From Clostridium sp. (lineage in GTDB: Bacteria > Bacillota > Clostridia > Clostridiales > Clostridiaceae), in contig NZ_JAKVOI010000001.1 in NCBI RefSeq assembly GCF_022482905.1, forward strand, positions 3,287,958 through 3,351,957: a stretch of DNA of 64,000 nt, written 5' to 3'. Shown here in pieces: positions 36,703 to 46,371 of this stretch. Position numbers and translations under genes: made by a program. The number at the start of each line of letters is the position of its first letter. Positions within the stretch are counted from its first letter, which is position 1. The notes beneath the pieces are model-generated. The model saw only the letters and a program-made list of their open reading frames with translations. It was not told where the DNA came from and ran no database searches.

Positions 36703-37332
36703 ATAGCACAGGGAGGCACTACAATATTGACTGAAGTTCCTGAAATGTTTGGTGCAGAGACAATATTTATGAATAGGGCGGAAAATAATGGTGTGTTTGA
36801 AAAGACAGTTCACTTGATAAATGATTTTAAAGAGTATTTTATTAGGTACAATCAGCCTATATATGAAAATCCTTCGCCTGGAAATAAGGTAGGTGGTATA
36901 ACTACGCTTGAGGATAAATCACTTGGATGCACTCAGAAATCAGGGACTGCTACAGTTGTAGATGTGCTGAAATATGGGGAGACACTCAAAATTAGGGGAC
37001 TGAATCTTTTAAGTGCACCTGGAAATGACCTGGTTGCGGCATCAGCTCTTGCAGCAGCTGGCTGCCAGTTGGTTCTGTTTACTACAGGCAGAGGAACTCC
37101 ATTTGGAAGTTTTGTACCAACGATGAAGATATCTACAAATTCAGCGCTTTTTAAGAAGAAACCTCACTGGATTGATTTCAATGCAGGGGTTTTGGTTGAA
37201 GATTCATCAAGAAAAGATGTTCTTGAAAATTTTATCCAGTATATTATCAAAGTTTCTAGTGGAGAAAAGGTAAATAACGAAAAGAATGATTTCAGGGAAA
37301 TAGCAATATTTAAAACTGGTGTAACATTGTAA
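36703..37332 (+). pseudogene. uxaA: 5'-truncated altronate dehydratase (uxaA) remnant
   Basis: The frame opened by TTG 36727 gives 201 residues that match only the C-terminal part of UxaA-family hydro-lyases (full length about 490): TEVPEMFGAETIFMNRAEN, RYNQPIYENPSPGNK, LEDKSLGCTQKSGTATVVDV, LLSAPGNDLVAASALAAAGC and the end FREIAIFKTGVTL. Homology extends upstream of TTG in frame (AQGGTTIL) until an in-frame TGA just before 36703, next to the 32-bp repeat, so the N-terminal catalytic half was lost by rearrangement. No intact hexuronate genes are nearby. Confidence 0.75.
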
Positions 37333-37337
37333 TGTGA

Positions 37338-37368
37338 AAGGACTTGACTTTTCAGTCAAGTCCTTTTT
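37338..37368 (+). terminator. Intrinsic terminator after the uxaA remnant
   Basis: 12-bp perfect stem AAGGACTTGACT (37338-37349) with AGTCAAGTCCTT (37354-37365), 4-nt loop, then TTTAT. Confidence 0.9.
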
Positions 37369-37461
37369 ATCTTTCATGCTGACTGCTCATACCCTCATTG
37401 ACACCTTTTCTCACTGTCACTGCTAGGGCTTCTTTGAACACGAGTTTAGCATGACGGTATA

Positions 37462-38853
37462 TTACAATATAGATGATAAAATTTTAATTCCTTTCTCCAT
37501 TTCCCCAATTTTAGTATTTCCGTAGCCAAAAATCAGAGAATGGTCATATGGCGTATAAGGTTTCGTGGATAAATAGTGTTTATTAATTGCAGCAATCTGT
37601 ATTTCTTTGTTTTCAATTTTATGCATAAGGATATTGTTGAAACATGTATCATCAAAAGATGCCACAAAATGCAGACCTGCTTCTGCACCAGAGATTGCCA
37701 CATGACTATCAAATGTATGGTTAAGGCAGAAAATTAAATGATTTCTTTTTTTTAGATACAATTTTCTCATTTTTCTAATATGATGTTCAAAAAGGCCGGT
37801 TTCAATAAACTCTGCCAATGTCAATTGTTCAAGGATCGGAGAGTGCAGGTCTGCTACAAATTTTGCATCTTTCATTTGCTTGCAAAGGCAATTGGGTAAA
37901 ACCATATATCCTATACGTAACGCTGGCATGAGGGTCTTAGAAAATGTTCCTACGTAGACAACCCGTTCAGGATCCAAATACTGCATCGATTGTATTGGAT
38001 TACCATCAAAACGGAATTCGCTATCATAATCATCTTCTACAATGTAGGCATTGTGTTTTTGAGCATATCGTATCATTTCAATTCTTCTTCCAACAGGAAG
38101 AATGACACCTGTTGGAAATTGATGACTTGGGGTAGTGAAAATAAGTCTGGGGGGATTATCTGGTAATTCGGATGTAACCATACCATGTTCATCAAGTCTT
38201 ATCGGCTTTATTTGTATATGATTACTTTCCAAAGTATGAAGAATACCATAGCTCAAGGGGTTTTCAACTAAAGCATAGCAATCAGGAGGTACTAGTTGGC
38301 ACAATAAGCTAAACGATTGAGCAGCACCATTTGTTATTAAAATATTCTCAGGAAATGTGCAGGCACCTCTGGCGCGATTCAAGTAAAGCGAAATTTGTGT
38401 CCTTAATTCATAATCACCAAAGGGATTTTGATAATCCATTTGAGATGGTTTTATGTCAAGGGCAATATTATGATACATTTGTGCCCACTTTTTTATTGGA
38501 ATCTCATCTAAATCTGGAATACCTGTACGAAAAGATATGATGTTGGAGCTTTGGTGCTTTTTATTATTCTTCTCTTTTTGTATATTTCCTATTCCTACTC
38601 TTTGAAATTGAATACCGTCAGAAACATATGTGCCAGAACCACTTTTGGAATAAGCATATCCTTCGGATATCAGTTGTTCATAGCTTTCAACCACCATATT
38701 TCTTGCTATATTTAGATATTTAGATAATTCCCGTGATGATGGTAGCTTTTCTCCCGGCTGTAATGTACCACAAAGTACAGATTCTTTAATGAAACTATAT
38801 ATCTGCTTTGCAAGAGAATCCTTTGATTCTCTATCAATATTTATGTAAATCAT
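37462..38853 (-). CDS. MocR/GabR-type regulator (GntR HTH fused to aminotransferase-like domain)
   Basis: 463 residues: N-terminal GntR winged helix (about 8-75, LCGTLQPGEKLPSSRELSKYL) and a fold-type I PLP domain (about 110-463) with the probable PLP lysine in YVGTFSKTLMPALRIGY and VEDDYDSEFRF. Such regulators sense PLP or a PLP-bound amino compound. It is divergent from the B3/B4-LysE pair; TGGTTCT/AGAACCA arms in the gap (38874-38916) are candidate sites. Probably controls the pair in response to an amino acid (inference). Confidence 0.9.
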   Translation of the reverse strand: MIYINIDRESKDSLAKQIYSFIKESVLCGTLQPGEKLPSSRELSKYLNIARNMVVESYEQLISEGYAYSKSGSGTYVSDGIQFQRVGIGNIQKEKNNKKHQSSNIISFRTGIPDLDEIPIKKWAQMYHNIALDIKPSQMDYQNPFGDYELRTQISLYLNRARGACTFPENILITNGAAQSFSLLCQLVPPDCYALVENPLSYGILHTLESNHIQIKPIRLDEHGMVTSELPDNPPRLIFTTPSHQFPTGVILPVGRRIEMIRYAQKHNAYIVEDDYDSEFRFDGNPIQSMQYLDPERVVYVGTFSKTLMPALRIGYMVLPNCLCKQMKDAKFVADLHSPILEQLTLAEFIETGLFEHHIRKMRKLYLKKRNHLIFCLNHTFDSHVAISGAEAGLHFVASFDDTCFNNILMHKIENKEIQIAAINKHYLSTKPYTPYDHSLIFGYGNTKIGEMEKGIKILSSIL

Positions 38854-38873
38854 GTATAATCTTCTCTCTAAAG

Positions 38874-38916
38874 TGGTTCTATAAAAATATCTAAAATGTG
38901 GAACTTATCAGAACCA
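38874..38916. promoter_or_regulatory. Inverted repeat in the MocR/B3-B4 divergent promoter region
   Basis: TGGTTCT (38874-38880) and AGAACCA (38910-38916), 29 bp apart, in the 121-bp gap between divergent starts. Possible MocR-type binding site; evidence is positional only. Confidence 0.45.
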
Positions 38917-38974
38917 ATATTTTATGATAAATTATACTACAGAATGAAACTAAAGTAAAATCAGGAGGACAAAA

Positions 38975-39679
38975 ATGATTGAAATACATCCCAATATGAA
39001 TAACCAATATCAGAATACATTTTTCGGAATACTTGTTTTGCAAAACTTTTATGGGCAGCCTGGCAGGAAAGATGTTTTTAGCAGATTTACTTATGACGAA
39101 TTGGAGAGTATTCGAAGTTCCCATTCAAATTATGACAGAAAAGCTTTTTGTAAAACTGATGAAGTAGTAAATCCTTATGTCCGGTATTACAAGAAATTTA
39201 AAAAAACATATCATGTGCTGCTCCAGCTCGAATCCATTCTAAATGGTAAAGATTTTCCGGATGCAATCCCACTGGTTCAGGCCCTGTTTATGACAGAGTT
39301 GAAAACATCCTTGCTCATTGCAGGTCATGATTTAAAAAAATGTCATCTTCCTCTCACAATACAGATGTCAAAAGGTGGTGAAACCTGTTTGGGTGCAGGA
39401 AACCGTGGTATCGTATTAAAACCAAAGGATATTTGCCTTAGAGACCAGAAGAATTATATATTGAGCATTATTTATGGTCAGGATGATACTACACGCATAA
39501 CAGAAAAAACAACGGATGTACTTTTTTTAATTGATGGGGTTCCCGGGCTGGACAAATGCCATATAGAAAAAGGGCTTGAAACTCTGTTGAGATATGTTCG
39601 TGTATTTGCACCTGATACAGTTCCTATAGATATGAGAGTAATAGGTACGTCAGCTATGCAAGGCGGCGAAAATCAATGA
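38975..39679 (+). CDS. Free-standing B3/B4-domain protein (PheRS beta editing-domain-like)
   Basis: 234-residue protein whose body resembles the B3/B4 editing domain of phenylalanyl-tRNA synthetase beta: NPYVRYYKKFKKTYHVLLQLESI, PLVQALFMTELKTSLLIAGHD, ILSIIYGQDDTTRITEKTTD and the C-terminal LIDGVPG. In PheRS this domain hydrolyses mischarged tRNA. Stand-alone relatives are mostly uncharacterised. Its stop overlaps the LysE exporter start by 4 bp (ATGA), so the two are translationally coupled, which suggests a joint role in handling a toxic or non-cognate amino acid. AGGAGG precedes the ATG. Confidence 0.78.
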   Translation: MIEIHPNMNNQYQNTFFGILVLQNFYGQPGRKDVFSRFTYDELESIRSSHSNYDRKAFCKTDEVVNPYVRYYKKFKKTYHVLLQLESILNGKDFPDAIPLVQALFMTELKTSLLIAGHDLKKCHLPLTIQMSKGGETCLGAGNRGIVLKPKDICLRDQKNYILSIIYGQDDTTRITEKTTDVLFLIDGVPGLDKCHIEKGLETLLRYVRVFAPDTVPIDMRVIGTSAMQGGENQ

Positions 39680-40290
39680 ATACATATACTTTTTTTATTA
39701 CGTCATTTATTATTATTTTAATCCCTGGTGCAGGGGTCATATATACAATTTCTGTTGGGATTTCTAAAGGTAAAAAAGCAAGTATGATTGCTGCATTTAG
39801 CTGTACAGTAGGAATTGTTCCACACCTGTGTATAAGTATTGCTCTCTCTTCATTACTTGTAAAAATGAGCAGTGAAGCATTTACGATTATGAAATTACTT
39901 GGCGCATTATATTTACTGTACCTTGGTGCCGGTATGATGCTTTCCAAGACAAAGCTAAAATTGGAAAATACAAAAATGGAAGATAGGCCTATTTCCATAG
40001 TTTATCGCGGAATACTGATAAATCTTTTAAACCCGAAGTTGACATTGTTCTTCTTTTCGTTTTTACCGCAATACGTAAATTCATACGGAATGAATTATGT
40101 CATTGAGAGTTTGATATATGGACTTTCTTTTATGATTCTCACACTTATCGTTTTTATTGGTTATGGAATATTGGGTGGAACTGCAAAGAAGTTGATAATC
40201 AACTCTCCAAAAAGAATAAATTTGTTACAGAAATTCTTTGGTATTATCTTCGTTATTTTTGCAGTCCAGCTTACATTAAGTCCATTTTAA
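39676..40290 (+). CDS. LysE/RhtB-family amino acid exporter
   Basis: 204-residue membrane protein with the family start FIIILIPGAGVIYTISVGIS, GALYLLYLGAGMM and LNPKLTLFFFSFLPQYV, about six transmembrane segments. Exports amino acids or related metabolites. Coupled by overlap to the B3/B4 gene and divergent from a MocR-type regulator, so its substrate is probably the compound sensed by that regulator. Confidence 0.88.
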   Translation: MNTYTFFITSFIIILIPGAGVIYTISVGISKGKKASMIAAFSCTVGIVPHLCISIALSSLLVKMSSEAFTIMKLLGALYLLYLGAGMMLSKTKLKLENTKMEDRPISIVYRGILINLLNPKLTLFFFSFLPQYVNSYGMNYVIESLIYGLSFMILTLIVFIGYGILGGTAKKLIINSPKRINLLQKFFGIIFVIFAVQLTLSPF

Positions 40291-40412
40291 TTTACAAATT
40301 AAAATAAGAAGTATGTGCAGTTGATTAGTACAATTTCAAAAAATTATGTCAATCTGGGCCCGAAGCGTCGTACTGCCCTGGTTGTCGTTTGCTGCCGTTT
40401 CTATAACAAGGT

Positions 40413-40442
40413 AAAACCACTAGTTTGGCTAGTGGTTTTTTA
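40413..40442 (+). terminator. Intrinsic terminator between lysE and cdd
   Basis: 11-bp stem AAAACCACTAG (40413-40423) with CTAGTGGTTTT (40429-40439), 5-nt loop, T run. It ends a GC-rich patch (40351-40400, 29 G/C of 50) that I could not identify. Confidence 0.88.
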
Positions 40443-40474
40443 TTATGGAATTTTACTGGCAGATTTATTGAAAG

Positions 40475-40506
40475 AAATATATAATATTTGTAAAGAGTAA
40501 GGAAAG
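40475..40506 (+). repeat. 32-bp direct repeat, copy 2
   Basis: AAATATATAATATTTGTAAA followed by GAGTAAGGAAAG; one mismatch to 36665-36696. It contributes the leader just before the cdd ribosome binding site. Confidence 0.85.
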
Positions 40507-40520
40507 GAAGGTATACTAAT

Positions 40521-40919
40521 ATGGATTATAGCTTATTGATTTCCAAGGCTTTGCAGGGAAGAGAAAATGCCTATGCTCCTTATTCCAACTTCAAGGTTGG
40601 AGCGGCTGTACTTACTGAGGATGGAAAAATATATACAGGATGTAATATAGAAAATGCATCCTATGGGGCAACAAATTGTGCAGAGAGAACCGCCATATTT
40701 AAAGCAATATCCGATGGATACAGAACCATAGCTGCCATTGCAATAGTGGGTGATGATAATAAGTACATCTATCCATGCGGCATTTGCAGACAGGTAATAT
40801 CGGAATTCGCTTCAAAAGATACAAAAATAATTCTTGGCAAGAATGAAAATGAGTATATTGTTAAAACATTGGATGAAATTCTACCGGGAGCCTTTACTAA
40901 AAATGATCTTTTAAAATAG
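40521..40919 (+). CDS. cdd: Cytidine deaminase
   Basis: 132-residue tetrameric-type cytidine/deoxycytidine deaminase: substrate region YSNFKVGAAVL, zinc ligands in NCAERTA (Cys plus catalytic Glu) and PCGICRQ. Starts a nucleoside-salvage run with deoB and pdp, which together convert (deoxy)cytidine to uracil and (deoxy)ribose 5-phosphate. Confidence 0.95.
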   Translation: MDYSLLISKALQGRENAYAPYSNFKVGAAVLTEDGKIYTGCNIENASYGATNCAERTAIFKAISDGYRTIAAIAIVGDDNKYIYPCGICRQVISEFASKDTKIILGKNENEYIVKTLDEILPGAFTKNDLLK

Positions 40920-40943
40920 TTATTGTGAAAGAAGGAGTTATTT

Positions 40944-42125
40944 ATGAAACCATTTGAAAGAATACATATTATAGTCATGGATTCCGTTGGTGTTGGAGAG
41001 GCGCCGGATTCACATAAATTCGGTGATTTTGGGGTAAATACGCTAGTGCATACGGCTCAGAGAAAAGATGGTTTGAATATGCCCAATATGGCAGGGCTTG
41101 GATTGTCAAATATATGTGAAATAAAGGGTATAGAAAAGGCTCGAAATCCTAAAGCGTACTTTGAAAAGATGCAGGAGGCGTCCTGCAGCAAGGATACTAT
41201 GACAGGACACTGGGAAATGATGGGCCTGTACGTTGATAAACCTTTTCATGTATTTCCGGATGGGTTTCCTGAGGAATTGATTGAAAAGATACAGAAATTT
41301 TCCGGTAGAAAGGTCATAGGAAACAAACCTGCCAGTGGAACTGAAATTATAAAAGAGTTAGGGGAAAGACAGCTTGAAACAGGTGAGCTTATCGTTTATA
41401 CGTCTGCGGACTCCGTGCTTCAAATTGCCGCACATGAAGAAATCATACCATTAGATGAGTTATACAAGGTTTGTAAATACTGTCGTAGTATTACACTTCA
41501 TGAACCGTATAAACTTGGGAGAATTATTGCAAGACCGTTCGTAGGAGAAACCTCAGATACCTTCAGGAGAACTCCCAATCGCCATGATTATGCTTTGAGA
41601 CCTTTTGGAAAAACTGTAATGGATTATTTGAAAGAGAATGATTTTGACTGTATTTCAATTGGAAAGATTGTGGATATTTTTGATGGAGAAGGTATTACAA
41701 GATCTATCAGAACGAAATCAAATATGGATGGAATGGATAAGCTCGTTGAACTAATGGATGGAGAATTCCATGGGATAAGTTTTACAAATCTAGTTGAATT
41801 TGATTCAGCTTATGGACATCGACGTGATCCAATCGGCTATGGAGATGCATTGGAAGCGTTTGACGGAAGACTCGCCGAAGTCTTAAAAAAAGCTCGGAAA
41901 GATGATCTGATAATGATTACGGCAGACCACGGGAATGATCCTACATACAGAGGAACGGATCATACGAGAGAATTTGTTCCATTGCTTGTTTACTCAAGAC
42001 GATTCAAGGTGGGAAAAGACCTGGGTATCCGCAGGACATTTTCAGATATTGGTGCAACGATTGCAGATAATTTTAGTGTGAAGATGCCTGAATATGGTAA
42101 AAGTTTTTTGAAACAATTACTGTGA
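40944..42125 (+). CDS. deoB: Phosphopentomutase
   Basis: 393-residue Mn-dependent alkaline-phosphatase-superfamily mutase interconverting (deoxy)ribose 1- and 5-phosphate. Seen: [28 protein letters not shown] with the catalytic Thr, [11 protein letters not shown] and [20 protein letters not shown] with metal ligands. 24 bp after cdd. Confidence 0.96.
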   Translation: MKPFERIHIIVMDSVGVGEAPDSHKFGDFGVNTLVHTAQRKDGLNMPNMAGLGLSNICEIKGIEKARNPKAYFEKMQEASCSKDTMTGHWEMMGLYVDKPFHVFPDGFPEELIEKIQKFSGRKVIGNKPASGTEIIKELGERQLETGELIVYTSADSVLQIAAHEEIIPLDELYKVCKYCRSITLHEPYKLGRIIARPFVGETSDTFRRTPNRHDYALRPFGKTVMDYLKENDFDCISIGKIVDIFDGEGITRSIRTKSNMDGMDKLVELMDGEFHGISFTNLVEFDSAYGHRRDPIGYGDALEAFDGRLAEVLKKARKDDLIMITADHGNDPTYRGTDHTREFVPLLVYSRRFKVGKDLGIRRTFSDIGATIADNFSVKMPEYGKSFLKQLL

Positions 42126-42138
42126 AAGGAAGATAAAA

Positions 42139-43440
42139 ATGAGAATGGTGGATATAATATCGAAAAAACGGGATGGAAAAGAATTAAGCAGGGAGGAGAT
42201 AAACTTTTTTATAGAAGGTTATACTGGAGAAACAATTCCGGATTATCAGGCAAGCTCCCTTGCAATGGCCATATACTTTCAAGGTATGAATTATAGCGAA
42301 ATGTCGGATCTCACCATGGCAATGGTAAAATCGGGAGAGACAATTGATTTATCTGAAATCGCGGGAATAAAAGTGGATAAACATTCTACAGGAGGTGTGG
42401 GCGATAAAACAACTATTGTACTTGCACCTCTCGTTGCATCATTAGGTGTACCTGTTGCAAAAATGTCAGGACGGGGTTTAGGATACACCGGTGGTACTAT
42501 TGATAAACTTGAATCAATTAGCGGGTTTCGGACTGAAATCATGACGGATAAATTTATAGATCTTGTTAAGGACAATGGAATTGCTATTATGAGTCAAACC
42601 GGGAATCTTACTCCAGCAGACAAAAAATTGTATTCTCTTAGAGATGTAACTGGTACGGTAAATTCAATACCATTGATAGCAAGTTCTGTAATGAGCAAGA
42701 AGATTGCAACAGGAGCAGATGCAATAGTATTGGATGTAAAGGTAGGTTCAGGAGCCTTCATGAGGACATATGAAGATGCTGAAAAACTGGCTCATTCAAT
42801 GGTCAGAATAGGAAATAGTCTAGGAAGGAGGACCATGGCTGTAATTTCAGATATGTCACAGCCTCTTGGATTTGCAATAGGAAATGCACTTGAGATAAAA
42901 GAAGCCATCGATACATTAAAGGGAAATGGCCCAGGTGATTTAACAGAACTTGTTTTAACTATCGGAAGTCAGATGGTTGTATTGGCTAAAAAAGCGGACA
43001 CCCTTGGTGAGGCCAGAGCAAAACTTGTCGAATCCATAAAAAGAGGGGCGGCTCTTGAAAAATTCAAGGTATTTGTTAAAAGTCAAGGTGGAGATCCGTC
43101 TGTTGCAGATAATCCTGCAAAATTGCCACAGGCAAGATATGAAATTGATGTACCGGCACAAAAAAGTGGAATTGTATCTCATATTGCAGCTGATGAGATT
43201 GGAGTTGCAGCAATGCTTTTGGGTGCAGGCAGGGCTGTAAAAGGAGATAGCATTGATCCAGGTGTCGGACTTGTTCTACATAAAAAAATAGGTGACAGGG
43301 TCAAAAAGGGTGATACCGTTGTTACTGTTTATGCAGAGAGTGAAGACGTAGATGATATAAAAGACAGGATTTATAGAAATATTTCTATTGGAAGTTGTGC
43401 TGAAAAATTGTATCTTATACACAAGATGATTATAGAATAA
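42139..43440 (+). CDS. pdp: Pyrimidine-nucleoside phosphorylase
   Basis: 433-residue dimeric phosphorylase that splits uridine or thymidine with phosphate. Seen: [40 protein letters not shown] and [20 protein letters not shown]. The C-terminal beta domain is complete. Product feeds DeoB upstream. Could equally be called thymidine phosphorylase (deoA); Firmicute enzymes are usually Pdp. Confidence 0.93.
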   Translation: MRMVDIISKKRDGKELSREEINFFIEGYTGETIPDYQASSLAMAIYFQGMNYSEMSDLTMAMVKSGETIDLSEIAGIKVDKHSTGGVGDKTTIVLAPLVASLGVPVAKMSGRGLGYTGGTIDKLESISGFRTEIMTDKFIDLVKDNGIAIMSQTGNLTPADKKLYSLRDVTGTVNSIPLIASSVMSKKIATGADAIVLDVKVGSGAFMRTYEDAEKLAHSMVRIGNSLGRRTMAVISDMSQPLGFAIGNALEIKEAIDTLKGNGPGDLTELVLTIGSQMVVLAKKADTLGEARAKLVESIKRGAALEKFKVFVKSQGGDPSVADNPAKLPQARYEIDVPAQKSGIVSHIAADEIGVAAMLLGAGRAVKGDSIDPGVGLVLHKKIGDRVKKGDTVVTVYAESEDVDDIKDRIYRNISIGSCAEKLYLIHKMIIE

Positions 43441-43469
43441 ATATCCCACTACAGAAAGGGGAATAATCT

Positions 43470-46061
43470 ATGCAGAATTTAAGTAATAGCCTTAGTAGAA
43501 AAGAGAGGGTATACTTTAAGTTAAAGGAACTTAGCGCTGCTCTATCCAGAAATGAAATTACTTCTTCTGAAAGAATTGGATTTGAAACCAGATATGTAGC
43601 ACAGCAATTAAATATAAATAGGAATAATGCCAGTAAGGAACTGAACGTTCTTGTAAAAGAAGGTAAAGTGATTAAGATTCTGGGCAAACCTGTATTATAT
43701 ATGGATAAAGAATATATAGAAAAAAAGTTGAACATAAGAATCAAGAATCCCATAATAAAAAATTTCGGCGATATTGTAAATAAGAAATCTGTTGCCTCAA
43801 AAGGCAGTAAACATAGTGACGGATCTTTATATAATAAATCAATTAATAATATATTTGATAATCTCATTGGTTCGAATGAAAGCTTGAGGTCTCAGGTAAA
43901 ACAGGCAAAGGCAGCTATATTATACCCTCCAAAAGGATTACATACTCTGCTTATAGGTCCTACAGGAGTAGGAAAGACTACTTTTGCTGAAGTAATGTAC
44001 AGATATGCAATAGAGAAAGGAAGATTGAATGGGAATTCTCCCTATGTAGTTTTTAATTGTGCTGATTATGCTGAAAATCCACAATTGCTTTTATCACATC
44101 TTTTTGGACATTCAAAGGGAGCTTTTACAGGGGCAGATACGGATAAAAAAGGACTGATAGATAAATCAAATGGTGGAATATTGTTTTTAGATGAAGTTCA
44201 CAGACTTCCTGCTGAAGGACAGGAAATGCTTTTTTCCATAATGGATAGAGGTACTTATAACAGATTGGGTGAATCTGAAAATACAAGAAGAGCTGACGTG
44301 CTTATTATTGCTGCTACAACTGAAAATCCGGAATCCGTTATGTTGAATACATTTTTGAGAAGAATTCAAGTTGTTATAAAGCTTCCAAGCCTGGAGAACA
44401 GAACTTTAAGAGAAAGAATGGATTTTATATGTCAGTTTTTTAGCGAAGAGTCTATAAAAATAAAAGCACCGGTAAAGATACCCAAGGAAGTTTTAAAAAT
44501 ACTTTTATTATATAAATGTTCAGGAAATATAGGACAGTTGAAAAATGATATAAAGCTCATATGTGCAAATGCATTTTTGGATTATATTACGGAAAACAAG
44601 GATTATGTGGAAGTAAAAGTATCCCAGCTATCTGACAGGTTTAAAGATGGCTTGTTTTCAATTGATAATAAGCGATATGAATTGGCTCAGAATTTCAATC
44701 TTAACGATTTTGGTAACATAGTATTTGAGGGAAAAAATGATAAATCGAATGCAAAGATAAATAATATCTTTGTATATGATGACTATAAAATCAAGGATGA
44801 TTTATATGAAACCATGCTGCAGAATGCACAGAAGTTTTATGAAAGTGGTATGCCTACCAGTGAGATCAAACAGAATATGAATAAAAAAATAAAAGAGTAT
44901 TTCACTAATAATCAAGGGAATAATATGTCGGAAAAAGTTACTTTAAAAAAAGAAATACTTTCTAAAATAGTGACTCCTGAAATTGTAGATATTGTACAAA
45001 AATCCTTTGAAGAAAACGATTATAAATTTGATGGGGCAGATTCTAAAATAATATATAGCCTGGCACTCCATATAGAGACTCTTTTGGAGAGAATTAATCT
45101 AAATCAAATTGTGATATACCCGAATATAGAAAAGGCATATAGTGAACATGAGAAAGAATACGGCGTAGCAGTTACCATAAAGAAAAAACTTGAAGAAAAA
45201 TTTTCAGTTGAAATTCCAGAAGATGAAATAGCATTTATTACCATGTTTATATATTGGGTGAATGAGAGCAGGGCTAAAGGAAACATACAGGTCTTGGTTA
45301 TAGCGCATGGATACGGTACTGCTACAAATATGGTAGAAGTTACAAAAACACTTTTGGGATATAATTGTATCCATGCGCTTGATATGCCATTGGAGGAAAA
45401 AGTTGAAGTGATTTTGGAAAAGGCAATTCAAACTGTAAAGAAAATAGATAAAGGCAAAGGTGTATTGCTTCTAGTAGATATGGGTTCTCTCACTACTTTT
45501 TCCGATATAATTACAAATAAAACAGGGATACCGACAAAATATGTAAAGATGGTAAGTACACCCATGGTTATTGAAGCGGCTAGAAAAGCCATGGAACCTA
45601 ATATGAACCTGGATGTACTGGTAGACAGCGTAAAAAATATGAGTCAGCTTATAGGAGAAAGAGTGAAGATTGACAATCCTCCTGTCCAAATTGATAATTT
45701 CAAAATTGGATATCATGATAGAACAATCAATATGCTTGAAGGTATGCTGACTTTCCTTGATGTAAAAAAGGTATCTGAGGTTATGGATAAAGTTATCAGA
45801 AATATAGCGCAGGATATTCATAAAAATGTAGATGATATATTATATATAAAATTTTTATTCCACTGCTCATGTATGATAGAGAGAGTCATAAGAAATTATC
45901 CTCTGCCGTATAAAAATGTCTTGAGTATTAAAAATGAAAATAGGAATCTTTTTTCTGTAGTTAAAAGTAGATTTAGTTTAGTAGAAGAAGTTTTTGGAAT
46001 ACAGGTTCCTGACTCAGAATTTGCGTATATAGTCGAGATGCTGAATTCCGGATTTAATTAG
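43470..46061 (+). CDS. LevR/ManR-type sigma-54 activator with PTS regulation domains
   Basis: 863 residues. N-terminal winged helix (about 10-70), AAA+ sigma-54 domain with Walker A GPTGVGKT (near 163), contact loop KGAFTGADTD (near 219) and FLDEVHRLP (near 240), PRD1 (about 515-595, His in LALHIETLLER), an EIIA-Man-like domain with VLVIAHGYGTAT (phospho-His near 612) and a C-terminal PRD2 (about 760-860, His in FLFHCSCMIER). Phosphorylation by HPr or EIIB sets its activity. The downstream mannose-family PTS has a perfect -24/-12 promoter and direct-repeat UAS, so it is surely the target. Confidence 0.92.
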   Translation: MQNLSNSLSRKERVYFKLKELSAALSRNEITSSERIGFETRYVAQQLNINRNNASKELNVLVKEGKVIKILGKPVLYMDKEYIEKKLNIRIKNPIIKNFGDIVNKKSVASKGSKHSDGSLYNKSINNIFDNLIGSNESLRSQVKQAKAAILYPPKGLHTLLIGPTGVGKTTFAEVMYRYAIEKGRLNGNSPYVVFNCADYAENPQLLLSHLFGHSKGAFTGADTDKKGLIDKSNGGILFLDEVHRLPAEGQEMLFSIMDRGTYNRLGESENTRRADVLIIAATTENPESVMLNTFLRRIQVVIKLPSLENRTLRERMDFICQFFSEESIKIKAPVKIPKEVLKILLLYKCSGNIGQLKNDIKLICANAFLDYITENKDYVEVKVSQLSDRFKDGLFSIDNKRYELAQNFNLNDFGNIVFEGKNDKSNAKINNIFVYDDYKIKDDLYETMLQNAQKFYESGMPTSEIKQNMNKKIKEYFTNNQGNNMSEKVTLKKEILSKIVTPEIVDIVQKSFEENDYKFDGADSKIIYSLALHIETLLERINLNQIVIYPNIEKAYSEHEKEYGVAVTIKKKLEEKFSVEIPEDEIAFITMFIYWVNESRAKGNIQVLVIAHGYGTATNMVEVTKTLLGYNCIHALDMPLEEKVEVILEKAIQTVKKIDKGKGVLLLVDMGSLTTFSDIITNKTGIPTKYVKMVSTPMVIEAARKAMEPNMNLDVLVDSVKNMSQLIGERVKIDNPPVQIDNFKIGYHDRTINMLEGMLTFLDVKKVSEVMDKVIRNIAQDIHKNVDDILYIKFLFHCSCMIERVIRNYPLPYKNVLSIKNENRNLFSVVKSRFSLVEEVFGIQVPDSEFAYIVEMLNSGFN

Positions 46062-46083
46062 AAGTTTATATAGAATATGAAGT

Positions 46084-46130
46084 ATATGCAGACCATGTTA
46101 TAAAATATAAATGGTCTGCATATTTTTTTT
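46084..46130 (+). terminator. Intrinsic terminator after the LevR-type gene
   Basis: 13-bp stem ATATGCAGACCAT (46084-46096) with ATGGTCTGCATAT (46111-46123), then eight T. Confidence 0.93.
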
Positions 46131-46275
46131 GATACAGTTTTGATACAGTTTTGATACGCATCTTTGATACACATTGCAATTTAATACACATTTGCAATGA
46201 TAAATTTTTACTTAAAGAATATTACTGCTTGTTAAAGACAAAAGTTCCTTTGAGAATGTGCTTTGATACACATGC
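46127..46275 (+). promoter_or_regulatory. Upstream activating sequence with GATACA repeats
   Basis: Three contiguous 11-bp units, TTTTGATACAG (46127-46137), TTTTGATACAG (46138-46148) and TTTTGATACGC (46149-46159), are followed by TTTGATACACATTGCAA (46163-46179), TTTAATACACATTTGCAA (46180-46197) and TTTGATACACATGC (46262-46275). The array lies 10-160 bp upstream of the -24 element, fitting enhancer sites for the LevR-type activator. Confidence 0.72.
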
Positions 46276-46287
46276 TATTTAAATCTT

Positions 46288-46303
46288 TGGCACAAATATT
46301 GCT
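46288..46303 (+). promoter_or_regulatory. Sigma-54 (-24/-12) promoter of the mannose-family PTS operon
   Basis: TGGCACAAATATTGCT is a perfect match to TGGCAC-N5-TTGCW; GG (46289-46290) and GC (46301-46302) are 10 bases apart. 69 bp before the EIIA start. Confidence 0.92.
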
Positions 46304-46371
46304 TTTAAAGAATATCGAGATTAAAAATATATCTAGCTTTTATAAATAACTATATAGGAAGTGGTGATTTG

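Noticed and set aside
40315-40500. 61-codon reading frame beginning at 40315
   Set aside because: It runs through the GC-rich patch and the terminator stem; no ribosome binding site and no recognisable protein motif.
43055-43240. Overlapping short frames inside pdp, deoB and the PTS genes
   Set aside because: Out-of-frame shadows of well-supported conserved genes.
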